DNA from: Trinickia diaoshuihuensis
GTDB lineage: Bacteria > Pseudomonadota > Gammaproteobacteria > Burkholderiales > Burkholderiaceae
Assembly: GCF_003390925.1 (NCBI RefSeq)
Contig: NZ_QUBS01000024.1
Location: 112,658-176,657, forward strand
Direction: 5' to 3'
DNA: 64,000 nt
Each line of letters begins with the position of its first letter. Within the stretch, counting starts at the first letter, position 1. Position numbers and translations under genes: made by a program. This document shows positions 26,440-34,709 of this stretch, piece after piece. The notes under the pieces are model-generated. The model ran no database searches. It had not been told where the DNA came from and was given only the letters and a program-made list of their open reading frames with translations.

Positions 26440-26698
26440 CGTAGCCGAAAGGGGATTCTCTCCGCAACGGGGAGAGTGTTTGCTCGCTCGGCGATATCTC
26501 CTAATAGATCCGGTTCTGGGATTTCCCTGAAATTCCGAGTCAACGATTCGGGAATCCTGCTCGCTCGACCCGAGTCCGCGGGTTCCTTTGCCACGGGTTT
26601 TGAGATGAATTCGGTGGTAGGCTGATGTCTTGAGCGCGGGTGCCGATGAAAGCCTCGCCACGCCGCATCGACATGCACGATTGTGAGTGGAGCAACAG
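26440..26698. repeat. flank of copy 2, matching the flank of copy 1
   Basis: To about 26625 the sequence matches 20943-21130 with substitutions and indels, including the hairpin CTCTCC / GGAGAG (26458-26476) and the segment around TTTTGAGATG. The remaining bases up to the GTG at 26699 are unique and should hold the promoter of the following gene pair. Confidence 0.8.
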
Positions 26699-27235
26699 GT
26701 GCCGAAAGGCCACCGTGAGCGCATTGTGACGATATACAGGATCAACAGTGACCGCGCCCAAACCGGAACCCCCGCTCTTCTCCCTGAGGAGTATGTGCAA
26801 CGCGTTGAGACTTTCCTGGTCGAAGCGAGGGAGTGGTGTGAAAGGCATGGTCTGGCCGTCGAAAGAGGTGTCGTGAAGTTTAGGGAAGAGCGAATGGCCG
26901 AATATGATGCGCCAACCCTCGCGATTTCGACGGACGGTATGCCAGTCGCGAAGATCCTGCCGGTTGGATCTAAGATCATTGGCGCGCAAGGAAGAATCGA
27001 CCTGGTTGGCCGAGTGACGAGGCATGCGTTCCTTTTCTATGTTGGCAAAGGTCCCGTGATTTCTGAGCAAACCGTCGTAGCGGGACAACCCACACGCGCC
27101 TCATCGATGCCGATGCTTTCTGGTGTTGATGGAGACGGTTGGTACTGGATTGAGGCAACAGTCAGACGAGCGAAACGCGTCGAAGAAACTCTGTTCCTCG
27201 ACTTGCTTACGGACGTCTCCGATTATGAATTCTGA
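26699..27235 (+). CDS. unrecognised protein paired with a HEPN-motif protein
   Basis: This 178-residue soluble protein belongs to no family I recognise. It is mixed in composition with an N-terminal helical part (EEYVQRVETFLVEAREWCERHG) and a beta-rich second half (LVGRVTRHAFLFYVGKGPVISE, then DGWYWIEATVRRAKRVEE). There is no membrane segment or signal peptide. I start at the GTG at 26699, with GGAG six bases upstream; a GTG at 26687 is also in frame. Its 3' end overlaps the next gene by 11 bp, so the two are translationally coupled. By position it could be the antitoxin or sensor partner of the HEPN protein; this is a guess from context. Confidence 0.65.
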   Translation: MPKGHRERIVTIYRINSDRAQTGTPALLPEEYVQRVETFLVEAREWCERHGLAVERGVVKFREERMAEYDAPTLAISTDGMPVAKILPVGSKIIGAQGRIDLVGRVTRHAFLFYVGKGPVISEQTVVAGQPTRASSMPMLSGVDGDGWYWIEATVRRAKRVEETLFLDLLTDVSDYEF

Positions 27236-27791
27236 CAACCCGCTCGCTCCAGTCTATAAGGCGTTCTCTGTAGCGAGCGATTGCTTCAAGGTCGTTACAC
27301 GTACTATTCAAGTCCAGCACGAGGAGCTTATCCGTCGCACTCAGTTCATCGGAGCCACTGAGGAGGAAGCAAACACGGTGCTTCAAGACGTGGCAAAACA
27401 GGCTGCTGACCTCGCCATCTTGGCACTGTTTGCCACGTTCGAGCGATTTGTCATCGAGCATCTAGAGACAGCGAACCGTCTGCTTGCCGAAGGATACCCG
27501 CAGCAGTACTCGGCGAAACTGGCGGAGAAATTCGGGAGTGAGGTTGAATACTGGAGATTTGGCGAAATTCTCGACCTCTTTAAGGGCGAAGTCGATGTCG
27601 ATCTAGTCGGACAGGTGAAGCAGATCAAACAATATCGCGATTGGATCGCTCATCAAAACCCGAACAAGCCAACCCCAACGCAGGCCACGCCCGAAACCGC
27701 CTTCGACGTGTTGACGAGGATGATCGAGCAAATTCGGCGGACTCACACGCCGCCGGTGGCCCAGGAAGCGGCTGAGGCTGCCGCCGGCTGA
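27225..27791 (+). CDS. HEPN-motif protein, possible ribonuclease toxin
   Basis: This 188-residue, largely helical protein has a C-terminal RDxxxH motif at Arg138-Asp139 to His143 (YRDWIAHQNP). It is preceded by helices LAILALFATFERFVIEHLETANRLL and VKQIKQYRDWIAH, as expected for a HEPN domain, where Arg and His form the metal-independent RNase site. HEPN proteins are common as toxins and in phage defence. The ATG at 27225 lies inside the end of the preceding gene (11-bp overlap). The tail is Ala/Glu-rich. The pair sits between copies 2 and 3 of the glycosylase-derived repeat. The HEPN call rests on the motif and helical pattern only. Confidence 0.7.
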   Translation: MNSDNPLAPVYKAFSVASDCFKVVTRTIQVQHEELIRRTQFIGATEEEANTVLQDVAKQAADLAILALFATFERFVIEHLETANRLLAEGYPQQYSAKLAEKFGSEVEYWRFGEILDLFKGEVDVDLVGQVKQIKQYRDWIAHQNPNKPTPTQATPETAFDVLTRMIEQIRRTHTPPVAQEAAEAAAG

Positions 27792-27818
27792 ATGCGGTTC
27801 AATGGACGAGGCTGAGCG

Positions 27819-27836
27819 GATGTCAAATTGACCAAA
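27819..27836. repeat. 18-bp boundary motif, copy b
   Basis: This is identical to 26083-26100 (GATGTCAAATTGACCAAA) and again lies 5 bp before a glycosylase-derived fragment. Confidence 0.7.
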
Positions 27837-27841
27837 GGATC

Positions 27842-27968
27842 AACCGGTTCTGGCATTTGATCGGGGATGTGATTGGGGTGGCAGTGCCGGGGATGGCATA
27901 CGAGGCACGATTGCAGGCGCTGCTCGATCATCGCGTGGGGTTGTGGGACGCGTGATCGCGAAGGCGCA
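27842..27968 (+). pseudogene. short fragment, copy 3 of the DNA-deoxyinosine glycosylase gene
   Basis: About 127 bp match the part of the intact gene that encodes [13 protein letters not shown] to HRVGLWD and shortly beyond, with few substitutions. An extra base pattern near 27950 (GGACGCGTGATC for GGACGTGATT) disturbs the frame. The similarity stops at about 27968. Confidence 0.8.
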
Positions 27969-28009
27969 TGGCAGACGCATGACTTTAATCAAGAGTGAGT
28001 CGGCCGGCA

Positions 28010-28383
28010 TCATCCAAAAGACATTTCCAGTTCCACGCCGCAGTACTTGACGCGCGGCGCGACTTCTCGACCCTTGCCTTCTTCGAAGTGAACGAGCCCG
28101 TATCGCTCCATGGTTTGGTTCGAAGTGTCCGTGAAAGATTGGACTTCGCGCGGCCGGAACATTCGGCCAACTCACTCAGCGACGCCGGTTTCGTCTCCGC
28201 GATGAGCGCTAGCAACGACCGATTTCTGTCGGAAAGCACCTGTGCCGGCGTCTCGAGTGACTGGAACCAAACTTTCGGTTCATCGGGACCGGGCACATAT
28301 TCACCCCGCGCGATTGCCATCGTCCGAGCCTTGTATTGCTCGAGTGATGCGATTCCGACGTTCAAGACGTTGGTTGTGCTCAT
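28010..28383 (-). pseudogene. frameshifted HVO_A0114-type HTH antitoxin/DNA-binding protein
   Basis: The start at 28383 has GAGGAG nine bases upstream and gives MSTTNVLNVGIASLEQYKARTM and SLSELAECSGRAKSNLSRTLRT, typical of the winged-HTH family found next to TumE-like toxins. The frame then breaks. After removal of a 5-bp duplication (GGTTT in the run at 28112-28120) the family C-terminus returns: MERYGLVHFEEGKGREVAPRV, ending at 28010. Restored, it would be 122 residues. No toxin partner is seen in the 122 bp upstream. A slippage change or sequencing error is possible. Confidence 0.75.
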
Positions 28384-28505
28384 GTTGACTACTCCTCGTC
28401 GATCGACTCGCTGCGGGACTGTCTGCGCAAACTGCTTCAGCGCGGATATCGCCCATGAGCCGTTGGCATACGAGTCACCAACGCCAAGCCGCCGCCTCCC
28501 TCCAC

Positions 28506-29362
28506 TCACGCCGCGAAGTCGGTCGATGCCGACAACGCTCTCCATGCCTCCGTCTCCTGTGTCACGTAGGCATTTTTCTCGGCGATCGCAGCGAGCGTAT
28601 CGGTGCCGAGCGCAAGCCGTAACGGCGGGTTCGGCGCGTCCACCAGCGTGATGATCGCCGCGGCCAGCTTCGCGGGATCGCCCGGTTGGTTGTGATTCAA
28701 CTGCACGGCCTTGCGACGGACGGCACCCGAGGTATCGTCGTAGTCGTCGATGACGTCCGGCGCGACGACCAGCGACGAGGCATCCAGAAAGTCCGTACGG
28801 AAATACCCCGGCTCGACGACGGTCGCTTGAATGCCGAGCGGTTTCAACTCGGCATGCAACGCTTCGGTGATGCCCTCGACGGCGAACTTCGTCGACGAAT
28901 AGACGCCGAATCCCGCCGCGGCCCGATAACCGCCGATCGACGAAATATTGATCACGTGCCCCGAGCGATGGGCGCGCATGACCGGCAACGCCGCGCGCGT
29001 GACGTTCAGCAAGCCGAAGACGTTCGTATCGTACATACGGCGGACGTCCTTGTCGGCGGACTCTTCAACCGCGCCCAACAGGCCGAAACCGGCATTGTTG
29101 ATCAGCACTCGATACGCCCGAACTTTTCGACGGCCGCTCGTACCGCCGCCTTCGCTTGCGCTTCGTCAGTCACGTCGAGTGCAACGGGCAGCAGCGCGGC
29201 CGATTCGCCGAGACGCTCGACGATGGCCGAGGCGTTACGTCCGGCGGCCACGACCGCATTGCCGTCGGCGAGCGCCGCCTCGGCGATCAATGCGCCGATG
29301 CCGCGCGATGCCCCCGTGATGAACCATACCCGCTTGAAGCCGCCGTGTTGAATGTCAGCCAT
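28506..29362 (-). pseudogene. short-chain dehydrogenase/reductase with 1-bp frameshift
   Basis: The N-terminal part from the ATG at 29362 has the Rossmann motif FITGASRGIGALIAEAAL and ends at KFGRIEC followed by a stop. The rest continues in another frame as LINNAGFGLLGAVEES, with ISSIGGY, the catalytic YSSTKFAVEG and PGYFRTDF. One missing base near 29103 (GAGTGCTG where GACGTGCTG is expected) accounts for the break. Restored, it is a 285-residue SDR. It is divergent from a LysR gene. It may be a true pseudogene or a base-call error. Confidence 0.85.
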
Positions 29363-29425
29363 GATTTCACTCCTGGTGTGTGATGAAGTGACGCCATGGT
29401 AGGTCTGGCGATTGACCCGAACTAG

Positions 29426-29445
29426 ATGCCTTTCACTGGAGGCAT
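29426..29445. promoter_or_regulatory. inverted repeat in SDR/LysR divergent promoter
   Basis: ATGCCT-N8-AGGCAT lies 26 bp before the LysR start and between divergent genes; it is a likely binding site of that LysR protein. Confidence 0.5.
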
Positions 29446-29471
29446 AATCAACTTTTATTTGCGAATTAGGG

Positions 29472-30461
29472 ATGCCCGACATGAACGAAATTCGTGCGAT
29501 CACTACGTTCGTGCGCGCCGCGACGCTCGGAAGCCTGCGCGGCGCGGCCGTCGATCAAGGCATCTCGCCGCAAGCGGCCAGCCATGCCGTGATGCAACTG
29601 GAGAAGGAATTGGGCGTGCGGCTCTTTCACCGCACTACGCGCAAGTTGAGCTTGACGGAGGAAGGCCAGCGTCTTTTCGACAGCGTGAAGCCGGCGCTCG
29701 ACATTTTTTCATCCGCGCTCGACGAGGCCCGGCGCTCGCAAGAAGAAGTGGCCGGCATGCTCCGGGTGAGCGCCCCGCGAGCGCTGGGGCTCCCGGTGCT
29801 GTGGCCGTATTTCGAGCAATTCCAGACGCTGTACCCCAACGTGCAACTCGAAGTGCAATTCGACGATCAGTTCACGGATCTCGTGACCGACCGCGCCGAT
29901 GTGGGATTCCGTGCCGGACCGCCGCCATCGGGCGGTTCGATTGCTCGCCGGCTCGTGCCGATTCAGCTCATCGTCTGCGCGTCGCCGGAATACATCGAGC
30001 GCAATGGCGCGCCGCGCACCATCGATGAACTGTTTCAACATCGCTGCACAGGGTTTCGGCGCGCAAACACGGGCAAGCTTGCGCAATGGCAGTTCCGGCT
30101 TGGCGATGAGATCGTCTATCGCGACGTGCCCGCCGCGCTTTGCGTCAACGATACGGAGATGGAAACGCAGGCGGTGCTATCGGGTCTTGGCATCGGGCAA
30201 TTGGGCAGCTTCAACGCAACGACCTACATCAGAAACGGACGGCTCGTCCCGCTGCTGACCGAGCACGTCGCCGAGCACGGCATGATCTATATCTACTACG
30301 GGCATCGGACCGAACAATCGCGGCGCGTGAAGACTTTCATCGACTTCATGATCGAACGCATGGCCGGCAACCGGGCGTTCTTTCTCGATCCGTCGGAGCT
30401 TCGCGCCGCGCGGCCGGCGCGGCGGGCGAAACGGGGAGACGGATCGCTCGCGGGCAATTGA
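29472..30461 (+). CDS. LysR-family transcriptional regulator
   Basis: This is a 329-residue LTTR. The N-terminal winged helix contains IRAITTFVRAATLGSLRGAA, SPQAASHAVMQLEKELGVRLFHRTTRKLSLTEEGQRLF. The effector domain has the CrgA-like features of regulators of SDR or quinone-reductase genes. The divergent neighbour is the frameshifted SDR, and an ATGCCT-N8-AGGCAT site lies between them, so the SDR was probably its target. An Ala/Arg-rich C-terminal tail (about residues 305-329) is added. Confidence 0.9.
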   Translation: MPDMNEIRAITTFVRAATLGSLRGAAVDQGISPQAASHAVMQLEKELGVRLFHRTTRKLSLTEEGQRLFDSVKPALDIFSSALDEARRSQEEVAGMLRVSAPRALGLPVLWPYFEQFQTLYPNVQLEVQFDDQFTDLVTDRADVGFRAGPPPSGGSIARRLVPIQLIVCASPEYIERNGAPRTIDELFQHRCTGFRRANTGKLAQWQFRLGDEIVYRDVPAALCVNDTEMETQAVLSGLGIGQLGSFNATTYIRNGRLVPLLTEHVAEHGMIYIYYGHRTEQSRRVKTFIDFMIERMAGNRAFFLDPSELRAARPARRAKRGDGSLAGN

Positions 30462-30540
30462 GCAAAAGGAGCCTATATGGTTTCGGCGCGCCTTCTTCCT
30501 CACCCGGCTCGGGCGCGCCGATCCTTTCGCGACGTGACGC

Positions 30541-33195
30541 TCAAAGCGGCGGCTGCACTTGCCAGCGCAAGTAGGGATGATCGGCGCCGCGCGGCATCAC
30601 CCATGCGCCCGAGGAGCTAAAGTCCCAACCGGAAAAACTTGCGGGGTTCGACATTTGCGAAGTGGTCAACCCGTTCGAAGCCAGAAAAGCCGGGTCGCCG
30701 CTCACACCGACCGAGGTGCCGGTGGTCTCCTTATTCCAGTACACGTCGTTTCCGATACCGACGCCACTGCCCAGCCCGATACCAAAGCTGCGTACTTGCG
30801 GCCCAGTGGGTGACTGTATCGGCGGGGCAACTATGCGGCCGGTGGCGAACGATTGATTGATCCAGCCTCCGTTCCCGCCCACGAGCGCCGCTCCGCGACT
30901 GTAAATCGAGCTATTGAGATAACCAAGAGCCACGACAGTGCCTGTCGCGTAGGATTGGTTGATGAAGCCTTGGTCATTGGAATAGACGAGCCCAGCGCCG
31001 TCGCCGCATTGAACGGCGTTGCATGCGGTGGCGTCCACGGTCCCTGTCGCGAACGACTGATTGATATTTCCCCAGAAGTTCTGGTAGACGAGCCCCGCTG
31101 CGCCGGCGCAATTCACATCGGAGCATGCGCTTCGCACGAGGCCCGTTGCGTACGATTGTGTGATCGTTCCACCCTCGTTCACACCGACGAGTCCTCCAGG
31201 CCCCGGCACAAATCCGTTGCCGGCACCCGCACCTGTGCCTTGAACTTCTCCTGATGCGTGCGATAGAGCGATAAGGCCGTTGCTTTCATTCATGCCGACA
31301 AGACCTCCCGCCGCCGATGCGGTGACACTCGCACTGCTGCTGGAGTACTCGATCGTGCCGTTGTTGTCGCCTACTAGCCCACCGGCCGTCGAGAGATTCC
31401 TGGGAACGGAGTCGTACACCGTCCCCGAGGTGTTGACACGCAAGATGGTCCCCTCGTTCTTGGCTGCCAAGATTCCCGCCTGCCCGTACGTTTGTCCGTT
31501 TTCCGGTTCACCAAACGTCACACTGCCGTTGACGTTCAGATCTCGAACGACGGCGCTCTGGCCTATGTCAGCGAACATCCCTAGCGCAGCGCTGGGGCCC
31601 CCGGACATTGTCAGCGAGCTGATCGTGTGGCCTCGTCCATCGAATTGGCCGGTGAAGGGTGTCGTACTACTGCCGATCGGCGTGAAAAACGGAGGCGTCT
31701 GCGTTCCGCTTGCATCGATGTCCGCACCAAGCGCATAGTTGCTCGCCAGATCGGCAGAGACGTGGCCGAGATCACTCATATTGTTGATCAGCTTGTACGC
31801 GGTGATTTGAGTGACGAGTCCACTCTCGGTCGGCGACAGCCATGACGCGTTGGCGAGTATGCTGCCGGGGTGGTAGCCGCCATTTAGGTCGTAATACGCG
31901 CTGACGAAGCCCTGACTTCCCGACCAATCGATCGTGCCGTTATCGACGATCCCGCCGCCGTTGTCGATCGCCTGCGCATCGGCGCGCAGCGTCAAACTGC
32001 CGGCGCCGTCGTTTTTCAACTTCGCCGCAGCTTCGATCGTCAACGAATGGTAGGCCGCGAGCGTGAGCGATGCCGCGCCGCCCCAATGCAGACCGGCAGC
32101 GACGTCGAGATCGCCCGTAGTGCCGCCCGCGCCCGTCGTTTGAATATTGAGCGAAGTGCCCTGGTTCAGATTGTTCTGCAATACCTGTGCATCGACGCCG
32201 TCGAGCGTGAAGGCGGGCAGCGTGACGTTCCAGACATTGGCCTTCACCGTGGGACCGCCCGCGATGCGCAGCCTCGCGGCGGTCGTATCGACGGTGCCTC
32301 CGCTGCCGTCGGAATTGGCGGCTTGCAGCGTCCCATCGATCCAGACCCGGCCCGCATCGGCAACGAGCCAGACATGACCGTCTCGTGTCCTCGTCCCCGT
32401 GGCGCGCAGCACCGCGTGATTGCCGGCGAGTGCATAGACATTGCCGTCGGCCGCTTGCAGGCTGATCTGCGCCGCTTCGATATCGCCGCGATTGACGACG
32501 GCGCCGGCGCTGCCTTTTTGCACGAATACTTGTTGGCTTCCCGTCGAATCCTGCAAGAGCACTTGTCGGCCGGCGACCAGCTCCGTGCTGCCGCTCGGCG
32601 TGCTGATGGCGCCGACGTTATCGACTTCGCCGCTCGCGATCATAAAGACATCGCCGCCGGTCGAGGAGATGGTGCCGAGGTTGACGACGGTACCTTTTGC
32701 ACTGCCCGATGGACTCGAGAAGGTGAGGGGGCCGCCGTTCATGAACGCGGAATTATCGACATCGAGCGTGGAGGCGACGAAGCGGCCCGCTGTTGTCACA
32801 ACGCCGCTACTCCCGACGACCACGCCGTGCGGGTTGATCAAATAGAGGCTGTTGTCGGCTGTCAACGAGCCGAGAATAACGGACGGATCTGCCCCCGTGA
32901 CGCGGTTCAGCGTAGGGCCGTTACCGTGGATGGCGACCCGGTTGCCGGCGCCGATCGAAAAGCTTGTCCAGTCGATGATGTTGCGTCCCCCTGCCGTGTC
33001 GACAGTGAGCGAGGTCGCGTCGCCAGACATGTGGCCGGCGCCGGCGACGAAGCGTCCGCCTTGCGGCAACGCGCCGGCGGCGAGGGCGAGAGCCGGCATG
33101 GCGAGCGAGACGGCGAGGAAGATCGGCGCAAGCGTTGGATGCGCATCGCGCCGCGAATCATGTGAGCGTGTCCACCTCGAGGCGAAAAGTTTCAC
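30541..33195 (-). CDS. two-partner-secretion-type exoprotein (FHA/HMW-like) with GLUG repeats, paralogue 1
   Basis: This 884-residue secreted protein has an N-terminal signal region ending near LALAAG, then a haemagglutination-activity (TPS) domain with RFVAGAGHMSG, LINPHGVVVGSSG and GRFVASTLDVDNSAFMNG. A beta-helical middle and GLUG-type repeats (GGLVGDNNGTIEYS, GGLVGVNEGGTITQSYATG and others) follow. The C-terminus has the family end GLTTSQMSNPASFSGWDFSSSG. Two repeats contain C-X4-C pairs (about 30994-31030 and 31105-31135). I start at the GTG at 33195, with AGGGG upstream as in paralogue 2. A TpsB outer-membrane partner was not found in the window. Probable surface adhesin. Confidence 0.88.
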   Translation of the reverse strand: MKLFASRWTRSHDSRRDAHPTLAPIFLAVSLAMPALALAAGALPQGGRFVAGAGHMSGDATSLTVDTAGGRNIIDWTSFSIGAGNRVAIHGNGPTLNRVTGADPSVILGSLTADNSLYLINPHGVVVGSSGVVTTAGRFVASTLDVDNSAFMNGGPLTFSSPSGSAKGTVVNLGTISSTGGDVFMIASGEVDNVGAISTPSGSTELVAGRQVLLQDSTGSQQVFVQKGSAGAVVNRGDIEAAQISLQAADGNVYALAGNHAVLRATGTRTRDGHVWLVADAGRVWIDGTLQAANSDGSGGTVDTTAARLRIAGGPTVKANVWNVTLPAFTLDGVDAQVLQNNLNQGTSLNIQTTGAGGTTGDLDVAAGLHWGGAASLTLAAYHSLTIEAAAKLKNDGAGSLTLRADAQAIDNGGGIVDNGTIDWSGSQGFVSAYYDLNGGYHPGSILANASWLSPTESGLVTQITAYKLINNMSDLGHVSADLASNYALGADIDASGTQTPPFFTPIGSSTTPFTGQFDGRGHTISSLTMSGGPSAALGMFADIGQSAVVRDLNVNGSVTFGEPENGQTYGQAGILAAKNEGTILRVNTSGTVYDSVPRNLSTAGGLVGDNNGTIEYSSSSASVTASAAGGLVGMNESNGLIALSHASGEVQGTGAGAGNGFVPGPGGLVGVNEGGTITQSYATGLVRSACSDVNCAGAAGLVYQNFWGNINQSFATGTVDATACNAVQCGDGAGLVYSNDQGFINQSYATGTVVALGYLNSSIYSRGAALVGGNGGWINQSFATGRIVAPPIQSPTGPQVRSFGIGLGSGVGIGNDVYWNKETTGTSVGVSGDPAFLASNGLTTSQMSNPASFSGWDFSSSGAWVMPRGADHPYLRWQVQPPL

Positions 33196-33291
33196 GGTTA
33201 CCCCTGCATTGTCAGAATCGCGATTCACGTAAACCGATCCCGGCTGCAAGCGCGAGTCCGATGACGGGATCGGGCTAAAACCCCGCTATCA

Positions 33292-33310
33292 TATTTAGTT
33301 ATCCTAAATA
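33292..33310 (-). promoter_or_regulatory. AT-rich inverted repeat upstream of exoprotein gene 1
   Basis: TATTTAG-N5-CTAAATA is a perfect 7-bp inverted repeat in an AT-rich island (about 33285-33320), about 100 bp before the GTG of exoprotein 1. It could be its promoter/operator. Confidence 0.5.
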
Positions 33311-33346
33311 GAATATTGCCAAAGTAACAGTCGATCCCGCCATCGG

Positions 33347-33970
33347 TTACGGCAGTCCGTTTTTGCAGTAATCGAGAAAGCCGGGCCGATCGCTCAATCG
33401 GTCGAAATACCTGGAAACCGCCGGGAAATGCGGGTGCTCGAACGGCGTGCCGAACCAACGATTCACGGACAAAGCGATCGGAATATCGGCTAGCGAAAAC
33501 CTGGGGCCGGCGACATACGCGCCGGTGGACTGCAGCCGACCGTCCAGTATGCGCATGTGTCGCGTCCAATGATCGATCGACGCTGCTGTCTCTTCCGCAT
33601 CCTGGTGCGAGGGGGACTGCCGCACCAGGCTCATAAACGCGTAGCTCCACGACCGGTTGAGATCGGCGGCTTGCCAATCGATCCACTGATCGATGCTCGC
33701 GCGTATGACGGGGTCCGCCGGATAGAGATATGCGCCCTCATAACGTGACGCCAAGTAGCGAATGATGGAGTTCGATTCCCAAAGAACGAAATCGCCATCG
33801 CGTAGGACCGGCACTAGACCGTTCGGATTCAAGCAAAGAAATGCCGGTGTTTGCGTGGATCGAAATCCGGTCCCCCAATCCTCTCGCTCGAACGGGAGAT
33901 TCAATTCAGCGCAAGTCCATAGTACTTTGCGAACGTTGATAGACGATGCTTTTCCAAGGATTTTCAGCAT
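33347..33970 (-). CDS. glutathione S-transferase
   Basis: This 207-residue GST has an N-terminal thioredoxin-fold domain with [20 protein letters not shown], where the Ser near residue 9-10 is the likely glutathione-activating residue, then [27 protein letters not shown]. The helical C-terminal domain has [24 protein letters not shown]. Length is typical. The start at 33970 begins exactly at the domain; the longer open frame upstream is not conserved-looking. The role is probably glutathione conjugation or reduction of an unknown electrophile. It lies between the two exoprotein paralogues without an obvious link. Confidence 0.9.
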   Translation of the reverse strand: MLKILGKASSINVRKVLWTCAELNLPFEREDWGTGFRSTQTPAFLCLNPNGLVPVLRDGDFVLWESNSIIRYLASRYEGAYLYPADPVIRASIDQWIDWQAADLNRSWSYAFMSLVRQSPSHQDAEETAASIDHWTRHMRILDGRLQSTGAYVAGPRFSLADIPIALSVNRWFGTPFEHPHFPAVSRYFDRLSDRPGFLDYCKNGLP

Positions 33971-34144
33971 GCCGATTTTAAAGACGGTCGAGTGCGACGA
34001 GTCTATGCTTCGGTCTATCGCTCGAACCATGTACAGTTCGTCGAAATTTTGCCGTTGCAGTTGTCTTGTCCCTTCGTCATAGCGCGGGGTTCGCGGTGCG
34101 ATGGCCAGGTAGAATCCATGGATTGCGCATGTCGCGCCGTCCGA

Positions 34145-34687
34145 ATGAGTGAATCCGCCATGACCGATCCATCGCTTCCGTCGCCCGAGGTTGCAGCCGA
34201 AGGACCCATCGCCGAAGTTCCCGAAACCGTGCACGAAGACGGTTTATGGCGCGACGGCGGGTGGACGGCGCGCGTGATCAAGAACGAGGAAGACGACGGA
34301 TGGGCCGTCGAGATGATTAAGGACGGCGAGCCGGAACCGGCACTGGTCGGTCCGTGGACAATGGGTCGCAATAAGAAGGATCCGAAGCCGCTCGACGTAT
34401 CGGCATTCAACACGCTCGTGAAAACCGCCTCGGAAGTCTTGCGCCGGCATGAGCAGCAGTTGCGTGCGCAGTTACACAAACGCGTGACCGTGGCGGACGC
34501 CACAGGCGACGTGCAACTCGACATTACGCTCGATATCGTTCCCGACGAGGACGAACCTTATGCGTTGTTGACGGCGCTCGACGCGTTTGGCGAGCAGCTA
34601 GCGCAGGTGCAAGTGGCTCCCACCTTCAAGCTGAGCAAGACAAGCGCCGCAAGCTGGGTGGCGAACGAGTTTCGCCGGCCCGGCTGA
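34145..34687 (+). CDS. hypothetical protein (acidic, soluble)
   Basis: This 180-residue protein belongs to no family I recognise. The N-terminal 30 residues are Pro/Glu-rich and likely disordered. Then comes a compact part with [45 protein letters not shown], and an alpha/beta second half. No signal peptide or membrane segment is seen. An ATG at 34160 is equally possible as start. It is divergent from the GST gene and convergent with exoprotein 2. Codon use resembles the core genes, which supports a real gene. Confidence 0.7.
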   Translation: MSESAMTDPSLPSPEVAAEGPIAEVPETVHEDGLWRDGGWTARVIKNEEDDGWAVEMIKDGEPEPALVGPWTMGRNKKDPKPLDVSAFNTLVKTASEVLRRHEQQLRAQLHKRVTVADATGDVQLDITLDIVPDEDEPYALLTALDAFGEQLAQVQVAPTFKLSKTSAASWVANEFRRPG

Positions 34688-34709
34688 GCACGGGTTCGTC
34701 GCGGGCGAG

